From Toxotes chatareus (Eukaryota > Chordata > Actinopteri > Toxotidae): a stretch of DNA of 64,000 nt. Each line of letters begins with the position of its first letter. The stretch's first letter is position 1. Below the pieces are notes generated by a model. The model did no database searches, was not told the DNA's origin, and saw only the letters and a list, made by a program, of their open reading frames with translations. The stretch spans positions 12,581,283 to 12,645,282 of the forward strand of contig CM028901.1 of the NCBI GenBank assembly GCA_016801885.1, written 5' to 3'. Below, piece by piece: positions 25,360 through 35,091 of this stretch. The position numbers and the translations under genes were made by a program.

Positions 25360-25689
25360 GTGGCAGCGGAACCGAGCGCTAAGTGTTGCAAACAACCATG
25401 TGGTGAGTGTGTGTGTCTGGGTGTGTGTGAGCACACAGAGAGCGATATCTTGTCCAGTGAAGAGCCCAGATGTTCAGACACTCACTGAGCTGACTTCTCT
25501 CTTGACCCTTCAGTACCTGCCCTCATCCCGGCACACACTGACACACAAACACAAGACAGATTTAAAAAGTTCGGACAAAATTAAAAGTCACTGTCTGACT
25601 TCCCATCTCACGTTGTCAATTGGCAATATTTCTTGATGTCATGATTTCAAAAATAACAACACTGTGTCAAAAGTCACATTTTCAAAACT

Positions 25690-26020
25690 TAATATTTGCG
25701 TGGTTGGTGAATCCTTATGGTTGAAATACCTAGCTAGAAATAATGTTTAGGCTAAGCAGTTAATATCGTTAGCTAAAAGTAGTGGATAAACATTTCACAT
25801 ATTTAGCTTAAGATGGATAAAGGGCTGGATTAGCTGAAATTGATGAATAAACAGTTGTGATAGATAAACTGTAACATTAATGGATAAACAGTTGAAATAG
25901 CTTGTTAAAAAAGTCAGTTATAAACTGTTGAAATGGTTAACTAGCTAGCTAAAACATATTGTAATTTTTAGCATTAGCTAAAAGTAACGAATAAACTGTT
26001 CAGTTAGCCCAAAGCAGTGG
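25690..26020. repeat. Degenerate minisatellite-like repeat (AAACAGTTGAAATAGCTAGC family)
   Basis: Units built from GATAAACAGTTG, AATAGCT and TTAGCTAAAAGTAA recur about six to eight times with variation. The same vocabulary appears at 18530-18660, so this is a dispersed family and not a single local satellite. Confidence 0.7.
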
Positions 26021-26447
26021 TAGTTTGAATGCCATGTCAACTTGACCAAAGCAACCTAAAAATTGTGGGGGCAGGCTGTCAGATGAAAAAAGTTTGCAAC
26101 CACTGATATAAATGATTTTACACCTTATAAGTAGCATTAAAACAATGTGAAGTGTTCTTTGAGGATAAATGGGGAAAAAGGGCATGATAATCAGATTTTT
26201 CTCTGTTGTGGTTCTCTCCTGATCACGGACAGCTGCTGAGGTCATGGGTTATACTTTTTTTTTTTTTTTTTTTTGTATCATTGCACCAGTGTTTTCTCTT
26301 TCTGCTGTTTGTCTGTCACATACTGTCTCACAAAAACCAGCTCAGTGACTCCATTCTCCAAATCACCTGTGCGATTGTGTGAGAGTCAAGCGTTGTGTAC
26401 CGTCACACAGTCTCTTGCAGATGAGAGAGTGTTTTCATGGTCCATCA

Positions 26448-26455
26448 TTCCCACA
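26448..26455 (-). promoter_or_regulatory. RBPJ/Su(H) consensus match 4
   Basis: TTCCCACA on plus reads TGTGGGAA on minus, about 740 bases upstream of the heyl ATG. This is in the range where proximal Notch-response sites of hes/hey genes are found. Confidence 0.45.
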
Positions 26456-27192
26456 CCTCACCTCTCTCCTTCCCTCCCTTCCAGCTGCCATTGTTCTAGA
26501 AAGCAGTATAATTAAAGGAGCAGAAAGAGAAAGAAAGGAGAATAGAAAGAGGGACGGAAGGAGAGCAGGATGAGATTGGAAGCTAATTGACTGAGGATGA
26601 CTGAGCAAAGGGGTGGAAAGATGGGGCCTGGGGGTGGGGAGGGAGGGAGGGAGGGTGACAAGCCAGGGAAGGGCAGATTAAAGGGAGGGAGGAGGGACAG
26701 GGAGAGGAGGCGGGGGAGCCAAAACTGGCAACCCTGCCCCAACTGCCAAAGTCCTATTTTGTCATTGGGTGGCTGTGACAGAGAGAGGGAGCCAAGAGAG
26801 AAATAACAGAGAGAGAAAGTGAGAGACTTATGCCAGTGATAGAGTAAAAGACTAAAGCAGCTTGTGAATTTACTTAGTTGTCATGGGCCCTTGGGGGTCG
26901 ATCAAGTGGCACCACTGACTCACAGAGGAGACGAAAGAAGACACATGAAGAAACAACAACAACAAAAAAAAAACCAACACAAGTGACAAGAAGTAACTAA
27001 GGACAACAAAGCTTTTGTAAGTAAGAGCTCAAGAGAAACGCAACAGAGCGAGGGGCAAACAGGGTGAGCCTTTCATCCAGAGGGGAGACAGTCTTTAGTG
27101 TGTTGCCTCCACGCAGCAGAGAGAGCAGCTGACAAGATCACCCAGATCCTTCACTCCATCGTCCATCCATTTGTCTATCCAGTGAGGAAGAC

Positions 27193-30100
27193 ATGAAGAG
27201 ACCTCACGACTACAGTTCCCCAGACTCGGACACAGACGAGTTTATTGACGTGGGACAAGAAGACAGCTATTGGTGAGCATCCGCCAAACACACCTGAGTT
27301 TGCAACACATGTCTTCCAGTCACTTTTAAAGACGTAAAATGAGATGGTATGCAGTTGTAATTAGTAGCTCAAGACACATTTGCTCTAACCGTATTTGGCA
27401 GTGAACTGTGGGCTTTACAGAGATTTTGACAGATAGATGCTGCAATACACCAAACTGCAGACAAGCTGAGAGACTGCAAGGACAAGTTAAAGCTTTTAAG
27501 TCTCAGAAACCGATGTGGTTTGTAAAGCAGTAATGAAAAATAAGTGATTCCTGCTCTTAAAATCTTTTTTCATTAAATCAAATACCTTTGTAAAATATTG
27601 GCAAATGTATTTAAGTCATTTAAAAGTTGTGACACACCTTCCAACAAACCTGAGCTGTCAGTTTAAAGTTTAAACTTCAGGCCTGTGACAGCAAAATTTC
27701 CCTTGTTCCCCCTTTCAGAAATATATATCCATTGCATTTTCCCTCTCTATGAAACTGGGTCATGTTTGTTCCTTTTACATGTCCTTGTGAGAAAATGCAG
27801 AGGTTGGTAACAGTCATTGCACACATGACATGCATTGCAGTAAGTATAGGTTAAAAACTTATGTAAGGCCTGTCATGTCTGAAGCATGGAGACAGTGTTT
27901 GAAGTCACAAGCAAAATTTTCTGACACTGTATCACGAATGTATTTAACACAGAAAATATCCTCAGATCAAATACATAAAAAGATTTAAAATGTATTTATC
28001 AAAATGTTTTTGGTTAATTTATGGTTGCAAACTGTTGCTCCGTAGCAATAATATGTTTTTAATCCTTTTTAGTTCAGGAACTCTTTGATGTTGCAGTAAA
28101 CAGAGAAACTGAATTGTCAAATTACAACTAAAACAGTTATACTGAGCATTTTAAACATACATTTTAACATTTTAAAAGAACATTTGAGGAACACTGTGTG
28201 GGAGTGAGTATCGAATTTGAATGCATTTTATTATTCTCCCTTTCTTCAATACACAACATACAAACATTTTTTTCTTAATTTCACATTAAGAAAAAAATGT
28301 TTTAGAATCAAAATTGCGAGAGACTAAAAGTTGATTATTCTTTTCACTTTATGTTGTGTTACTGTTATAATCTTATATCGGCAACTTGAGAGTTGTAGAT
28401 TTTTGTCACAAATTTTTATAGAATTAATCATAGTTTGTTCATTATTCATATGCATACAATAAAATACATGTAGAGGGAATAATCTGGAAACTGCACAGTT
28501 TAAGAGTACAAAATGTTTTTATGTGAAACCAACAAAAAAAAAAAAACAGCCTTTGAACATTTGAATGTGACCTGCAACCTGCAAGGCCATTCTGCTTAAC
28601 TGCAGTCAATTACATATAAGTTGTTTCAATGTTGAGGAAAATGTCTGATAAGCAGTAAAATTACTCTTAACACTGCACACACTCTTTACAAGTCATTACA
28701 CAATTTTGCATTTTAGGTGCATTAGTCAGATTCTTTGGCTGGAAGAACTGAAATGTGAATTAAAGGGAATGTTCGTTAGGGTGTATTTTTAACAGTGCGT
28801 CTATAGTACACTAAAACATATTCACGGGAATACTGGTTACATCACAAGCACTCTGCAAGCCAGTAACACTAAAGACAGTTCGGATAAATCAGATTGCCAT
28901 GTGACATGCAAACAGAAGACAGTGCAGCCTTTTCAAGTCAGCGCCATCAAACATAAACCTAAACAAAAACACACAGCCAAATTGGCAGCCTTCATGTTAC
29001 AATCTAATAGAAATGCAATAAGTTTCTGGTGGGGCAGTTTAAGGGGAACTCCAAGCTGACAGACTCTTTCAGGCCTATAAGATGAGAGTTCATAAACAAA
29101 CACAATCCATATTCGGTGACTGTACTCGGAGGAGCTCACATCCCATGCTGCATGTTGGAGCCCCATGTGAGCAAAAGCATCTCCCTGAGGCTATATAATC
29201 ATCTTTCTAAAAGTGCTTTCGCTCAGATGGAAAGGAGAACAGCATGTCATTTTACTGAGACTAATGTCCAGAAACGCATTAAACCAAAAACAATCTCGTC
29301 TTCCCTCCTCTCCCGGGCACTCCTTTGCCTTTCTGTGCCCAAAAAACAAATTAGATTGAAGGGAGCTGATGTGCCATCCTGACTCTGTGTCATATTAAGG
29401 AGTGTAATAATAACAATATGCAGGAGAATCAGTTACCATACTTCTCTGTGTGCCAATGCCACCCTCCCCCATCCATCTCCTTCATCTCTCTCACTTTTTT
29501 TTATCTCCACGGTACAGCCCAGTCACCGGGTCCATGTCTCCTGGCAGCGCCTCACAGATTCTGGCCCGAAAGAAGAGAAGAGGGGTGAGTGAATTATAAC
29601 CTTGGATCTTAGTTTTTTTTTTGTCTTTTGTCGGTTGGCCCTAACTGTTCCTCTGCTCGTCTTGTTTTGTAGATAATAGAGAAAAGGCGCAGAGACCGGA
29701 TCAACCACAGCCTGTCAGAGCTCCGCAGACTGGTGCCCAGTGCTTTTGAGAAACAGGTAAATACTGTTTATTCTAATTCAGAAGTAATAAACCAGCTTCA
29801 TAAAATTTAATGCAGCTGAGTAATGTAGCTGTATATTGTTTATTTCCCATGCAGGGCTCATCTAAGCTGGAGAAAGCAGAGATTCTGCAGATGACAGTGG
29901 ACCACCTCAAACTGCTGCATGCCATGGGTGGAAAAGGTGAGAAATTAGGTTTTTTTTTTCTTCTTTCTTTTCTTTTGTTCACTCTCTGGCTTTTTCTTCT
30001 TGTCATTCATTTTCTGTGGAACATAGACACCAAAGGCCTTTGAAATAATCCTGGAAGAGATCTAAAGTCCTTCAAAATGTAGACAAATATATTATTATTG

Positions 30101-30907
30101 TCCTTTTTTTAAACAAAAGATAAAATACACAGCATGCACAGTAAGTTTAATTTCCATGACTAACTGCATTCCATTGCCATTATTCAACACATGACTAAAC
30201 TCTCTTTTTCTCTCTCAGGATACTTTGATGCGAGGGCCTTGGCAGTCGACTACAGGACCCTGGGTTTTAGGGAGTGTGTTGGGGAGGTGGTGCGGTACCT
30301 CAGCTCCCTTGAGGGAGAGTCCCCGGACCCTATAGGAGCCCGCCTGGTCTCCCACCTCTCCCACTGTGCAAGTGAGCTTGACCCTCTCCTCTTACAGACG
30401 CCCCCGGCCTCCACCTTACCCTTCCCTCCTTGGCCGTGGGCATCCTTCCCTCAGATCTCCCCCAGCTCGCCAGCTTCTTCCTCACCTCCTTTCCCCAATG
30501 GGCGACGAGATCTTGCCCTGCTGGGGAGCTACCCATCGCCTGCCTCCCTCCGCCTCGCCCCCCTGGCTGGCTGCCAGCAGGGTGCACCACCCCTCCTTGC
30601 GCCTACAGCTCTGGCCACCGTGCACAGGATGCCCTCCCTCGCAGCGTCCCCAGCCTTAGCCCCCTCTAGACCAACCCAGCCGTCCCCTCACTGCGCCACC
30701 AGGGCCTCGCCTCTTCCTCTTCCCACCCCTTCCTCTTCCTCTCCTTCCACCTCCTCTTCCTCCTCTTCTACTTCATCATCCTCTGCTCCACCGCAAGTCT
30801 CTTTCAGGCCCTTTGCACCTCTGGGGTCTCCCACAGCCCAGCGCAGGGGCTTGAGCGGATCAGCCAAGGCTGCCCAGGGATGGGGGACAGAGATCGGAGC
30901 TTTCTGA
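27193..30907 (+). CDS. heyl: Hairy/enhancer-of-split related with YRPW motif-like (HeyL) bHLH-Orange repressor
   Basis: Coding exons 27193-27272, 29518-29584, 29673-29756, 29855-29936 and 30219-30907 join to 333 aa with GT-AG introns. The N-terminus MKRPHDYSS-DSDTDEFIDVGQ is typical of the Hey family. The bHLH lies at about residues 43-99 (ARKKRRGIIEKRRRDRIN, then GSSKLEKAEILQMTVDHLK). It has Gly at 49, where Hes proteins have Pro. The Orange domain follows at about 106-142 (YFDARALAVDYRTLGFRECV). A long Pro/Ser-rich region comes next, with a serine run encoded by TCC/TCT repeats, and the protein ends in TEIGAF. The YRPW tetrapeptide is replaced by AQGW, as expected for HeyL rather than Hey1/Hey2. 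Hey proteins bind E-boxes in the nucleus as Notch-induced repressors. Four RBPJ consensus sites lie upstream. Confidence 0.95.
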
Positions 30908-31096
30908 GGCTCAACTCTGCTTTTGTTTTCCAAATGAACTTTATACAGTGGACACTGAGCTACCATGTGCTCTATGTAGCAAATATGATACCTTCGGAGA
31001 AAGAAGTATTGGACCTTTGATGATTGTCGCCACCTTTAAGGGACACTAAAAGCCATATCAGACTATGGGGGAAGTTTTAGATAAACAATCATATAT

Positions 31097-31141
31097 AATA
31101 AAAGAATGGAGGAATGTGAAGGAATAGAAGATTTGAATAAA
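31097..31141 (+). promoter_or_regulatory. heyl poly(A) signals
   Basis: AATAAA occurs at 31097-31102 and again at 31136-31141, about 190-230 bases after the heyl stop codon. Both are correctly placed to end the 3' UTR. Confidence 0.6.
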
Positions 31142-31499
31142 TTTATGCTCATGATCGTGCTTGACGAATACACACATAGAAGAGTGTCCGGCAGAGCCAT
31201 ATAAATATATATCCCTCACCAGGGTGATGTTGAATTTTCACTGATCTTTTAACTGTGATATTTGTTTTGTTGTTTTTTTTTCCAAAACATTTATACATTT
31301 GATTTCCTTTTTCCAACTCTGAAGAATGTTTGACAAAAATCTCTATAAAAACTAAGTGCCTTTACCTCTGCCCATGTTTTTCTGTGTGTTTTCTCTGACT
31401 GTCTACACAAACATGCAACATCATGTAATTGCAGCTATGTAATCTGCCATCCGTACAAATAGCAAAGAAATGGTTGAAAACTACATGTTATCCACTTAT

Positions 31500-31720
31500 C
31501 CCTATTAGCTATGTCTGCAATCATGTCTGCTTGCATGTTCCCCAGCCATAACCCCCATGGTATCTAGGCCGTCTCCAGTGATGGCTGATGGGAGCTGTGG
31601 TCTGCAGAGGATAAACATGGTGGGAGCTGGTGATGTTTTTGGGATGCCGCGGCGAGGCAAACAGACCCATCACTTTGCCCTCTAATTGGCAGTCCTCTGT
31701 AATTAACTTTACCCTCATAT
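31500..31720. promoter_or_regulatory. Candidate conserved non-coding element
   Basis: A non-repetitive block of balanced composition in otherwise simple-sequence-rich DNA. It includes CTCTAATTGGCAGTCC and CTGTAATTAACTTT, which hold TAATT homeodomain-type cores. The judgement rests on texture only; conservation was not tested. Confidence 0.25.
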
Positions 31721-32424
31721 CAGTCTATGTATCTTCCTCTCCTCTGCTGTCTCTTTGCCATTCTTTCTCTCCAATCTTGTGGTACACCAGCGGATATCTT
31801 CTCTCCCTGTTTGTCTGCGCCTCTGTCTCCTCAACAATGGACAGACAGTAAAGAAGAGGGCAAGAGGGAGGGATGACGGGAGACTGAGAGAGGGGAAAAC
31901 AAAGAAAAAGATCTGAAGGCCTGTGGTTGGGTGACTGATTCGGTGTAGACGTTCAATAACAGGGTGGGAGGGAGGCAGGAGACAGGGTTACGGGGAGATG
32001 AGAAGGACTGTGAAGGTTTAAGAGGGCAGGAAGAGAAATGGTGTGAATCACAGAGAGTCGGCCAGCATGTACAGGGTGCACCAGAAACCCCCGAACAATG
32101 ATGAATGACAGTCGCAACGAGTTGTTTCTCAAGAAGATCAGCATAATTGTGCCGTGCTTCACCAAAACGGCTCCGCGGGGATGAGAGAGCAGAGAAGAGC
32201 CTTGTGTGTGTTTACTGCTGGAGAACGCTTTGATCTACTTCAGGATGCAATGTCTGTGGTCTGTGGTCCAAAAATGTGTGTGTTCCGCAAAGTGCATATT
32301 GTTTATTTGAGTGAGTGTGCTAGTGTGTGCTTAAGCCAGTCTCATGTGCTCGCTGCCCGCTTTGTGTGTTTGTCTGTGCCTTGCTGAGTGTTTTGTTTAT
32401 GTGGTGTTGTGTGCACACACACGT

Positions 32425-32620
32425 CTGTGTGTGTGTGTGTGTGTGTGTGTGAGTCTTCAGAGCTGGCGTCAGGACTGAACCGCGGTGGCGGCGTGGCTCT
32501 CGTGCGAGGCCGGCCGGCGGTCGGACGGACGGTATGGTGGTGGAATGTTTGCGGAGGGTGCATACGTACACACACACACAGGCACACAGACAACACACAA
32601 ACATAGACACACACACACAG
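32425..32620. repeat. GT run and CA run flanking a CpG-rich core
   Basis: A GT run (about 32425-32451) and interrupted CA runs (about 32567-32620) are complementary to each other. Between them, 32456-32560 is strikingly GC- and CpG-rich (GGCCGGCCGGCGGTCGGACG). The two simple runs could pair as arms around the core. Confidence 0.8.
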
Positions 32621-33033
32621 GCTGGCTGGCACTATTCTAGCCTCTGAGTAGAGGAGCCAGAGTCACCACCACAGCTTCCAGGAAGGACAACCACAGTCAC
32701 ACTGCAATGGGTTTCCCACGGGGGAGGGGAGGCTGGAGGGAGCAGAGAGGAAGGAGGGAAGGGAACGACGGAGAAAGAAGGAGGGAAGTGCTGTGTGTTT
32801 GTGAGGCGAGGGTGTACGGAACAAACCGACGTTGTGGTTCAAACAGAGGAAAAGAGGAGGGTTCAGAATGCAGGGAGGAGGGCACAAGTGAGAGGAAAAA
32901 AAATGCCTCAAATCAGGAAGTGAGAGAACATTTCTCCCCTGATAGGTAAATAAACTAATCCATGCATTAGTGCACAATCTTTTATTGGACTGTATGTGCA
33001 CAGTTTTATTTGAAACATCTGTCTCTATTTGTC

Positions 33034-33036
<3 letters not shown>

Positions 33037-33106
<70 letters not shown>
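33037..33106. repeat. Compound (GT)n(GA)n microsatellite, copy beside the remnant gene
   Basis: About 38 bases of GT followed by about 30 bases of GA, just past the final exon of the apple-domain remnant on the minus strand. The same GT-then-GA arrangement is at 34916-34998 beside the intact gene. Confidence 0.95.
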
Positions 33107-33124
33107 CGGAAAGAATAGATCGTT

Positions 33125-34086
33125 CTACACACAGTTCTACAGGGAAAATCCAGACACAGCATTGGCCAGTTTGGCATCTTTAGGAGGTACGGTGACGACA
33201 TGCTTGAGACAGCAGTGGTGTCTAGAATGCAAAATCTCATGTAATTAGGTGCTTCAAGCTGATTAAACTAAATTAAACATCTGAGCACTAACTGAATGCA
33301 CCATTACATCATTTCAAGGTACTTATTTACTGCTGTGTTAAATTTGTATGTGCATGCATGCGTAAGGCATGGACACACCTGTATGCAGCCTCAGACAAAC
33401 TCTCAGTGAGATGAGTGTAGAACAGGCAGTTGGGAGGTCCTCTGAGACGCCTCTGCACCAAATGTCTGAAATCTACAACTTGATGAGTCTTCTCAGCTCA
33501 ACCTGTCTGCAGAGAAGTCAGGAACATGGGTTAGCCAGCAGGAGCAGTCTCACCATGTTCCTGACTCTTCATGTCTATCACTAAACAATGGACAAAGTTA
33601 GCGGCTAGCTGGTGAACATAGTGGAGCATTGAGCAGCTAAACAGCCACATACTTCCATCAAGAGTTGGTGGGAATCAAAACAGTCTTTGCCTTTATACCC
33701 CAGGTGTTCTTGCTACTGTCCATCTGAATTTAATAACCATATCATCATACAATACCATCCTGTTAAAGATAGAATCAAAGCCAGTGTTAGTATGAACAGT
33801 TGCATATTCTGAGCTTAATGTAAATAAACTATATTTATATGGGAGATAAAGATCAGATATTTTAACTGAAGTGCTACCTTTTCTTACTGGGGATTACTAA
33901 GCTAGAAAACATATTCCCATGGAGGTTTGTCTCTAACATACCATGTTTTTCAGAACAGTTTTGACATTAAAAAATTGCTGTTACTTTTGCAGCAATTTAA
34001 GCCATCTAAGGCTTAACTGTATTACTGTGACCAAAGAAGAGACCAAACAGGTAAAACAGACCCATCAAAATGAAGTGAGTTCCCAT
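33125..34086 (-). pseudogene. Remnant of a tandem duplicate of the kalliklectin-like apple-domain gene
   Basis: Three pieces match the neighbouring intact gene in order and strand. The signal-peptide exon (34086-34026) has exactly the same 61-base length, an ATG, a hydrophobic open frame (MGTHFILMGL) and the same GTAATAC donor. A strongly diverged copy of the eighth exon lies at about 33395-33515; the paired cysteine codons in its CQKTC motif have become serine codons. The final exon (33221-33125) has an intact AG acceptor and a readable half-apple (AVSGFSL), but a premature TAG at 33137-33139 and the natural stop at 33125-33127. The six exons that should lie between the first and eighth are missing. 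Upstream flank also matches: 34260-34330 resembles 38960-39020 (shared GACCTCTGCTGTCAAAACT). It is most simply a decayed duplicate. Confidence 0.72.
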
Positions 34087-34804
34087 CTTCTCACCGAAAC
34101 ACAGCTGCAGTCAGGGAGGAGGCACTGCTCCAGCACATTGACCAGAGGTCTGTTTTTTCACTCGCCAGATTTGTACATCTGAACTATTTGCATGACTGAC
34201 TGTTGACTCATTTGGTGATTGCTAAATTCTGAATCAGCTTTTCAGAAGCACTCTTCAATAAGTAAAGACAGTAAGAGCAGCAGTAGTTTACAGATACAGT
34301 TTAGTGACCTCTGCTGTCAAAACTAATGCAGGTGCAGTGATCAAGGAGGACCTGCAAGGACAAAGATGCTTTACCCTCAACCAAAATTTTAGTAAAAGAC
34401 CGGAGATCTGAAGTACAAATATGCTGTAAATGTAACTTACTGATATAGTTGAGTTGGCAAGCTGTAATCAGTCACTGTCACTGTTATTTATTAGCTAAAG
34501 GTACAAACGATTGCTGAAAATGTCAGATACTGTAATGACCTTGGATCGCTTTAAAATACAAGCAATAGCAACAATTATTACAGATAATAACTAACTGAAG
34601 GTACTGCATCTTATAATAAAATCTGATGCCTGTGGTGTAACATTTCACTGTAGAAACACACAGATATATTTTAATATCATTACTCACCTCATGTACTTTA
34701 TCTCTCTGCAACTTGTTCATGATAGAAGTGGGTAAAATAGTATTTGAATAATATTGACTTTCAAATGAATAAAGCAGGTAAAAGCAAACTGACTTTTAGT
34801 CTGT

Positions 34805-34810
34805 TTTATT
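34805..34810 (-). promoter_or_regulatory. Poly(A) signal for the kalliklectin-like gene
   Basis: TTTATT on plus reads AATAAA on minus, about 280 bases past the stop codon at 35092. The implied 3' UTR contains the compound GT/GA microsatellite. Confidence 0.5.
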
Positions 34811-34913
34811 GCTCTTGTTTACACACACACAAAAAAAATCATCTGTGTTAAATTGCAATCAAATGATGTTCGGACCAACCAACAGTTGGAGGAGGAAGAG
34901 GAGGGAAGTAGGG

Positions 34914-34915
<2 letters not shown>

Positions 34916-34998
<83 letters not shown>
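34916..34998. repeat. Compound (GT)n(GA)n microsatellite in the lectin 3' UTR region
   Basis: About 37 bases of GT followed by about 46 bases of GA, between the stop codon and the poly(A) signal of the apple-domain gene. Confidence 0.95.
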
Positions 34999-35005
<7 letters not shown>

Positions 35006-35091
35006 GTAAGGGGGAAAGGGGGAAGTAAGAGATTTGTACTCTCATGTATTTTTGTGTGTTGTGCACAGTAGAGTGGCTTTCTCAGGGCACT

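Larger units (their letters stand above)
20080..25685. other. Gene desert upstream of heyl with low-complexity tracts
   Basis: No exon recognised. Features seen are a purine-rich GGA tract (about 21798-21850), a 12-14 base G run (about 21929-21942) and a GC-rich block at about 22030-22240. Further T runs, GT-rich stretches (about 24100-24215) and three RBPJ consensus matches (annotated separately) are also present. This is a plausible regulatory domain for heyl, by position only. Confidence 0.45.
31150..33030. other. Intergenic downstream of heyl
   Basis: No exon recognised. It contains a candidate regulatory block (about 31500-31720), microsatellites with a CpG-rich core (about 32400-32620) and purine-rich sequence at 32720-32900. 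A further RBPJ-type match (TTCCCACG) lies at 32713-32720. Confidence 0.45.

Noticed and set aside
32320..32632. His-Thr and Cys-Val frames
   Set aside because: By-products of GT/CA microsatellites.
33369..33584. Plus-strand frame as an independent gene
   Set aside because: The region aligns on the opposite strand with exon 8 of the apple-domain gene and has no splice support on plus.
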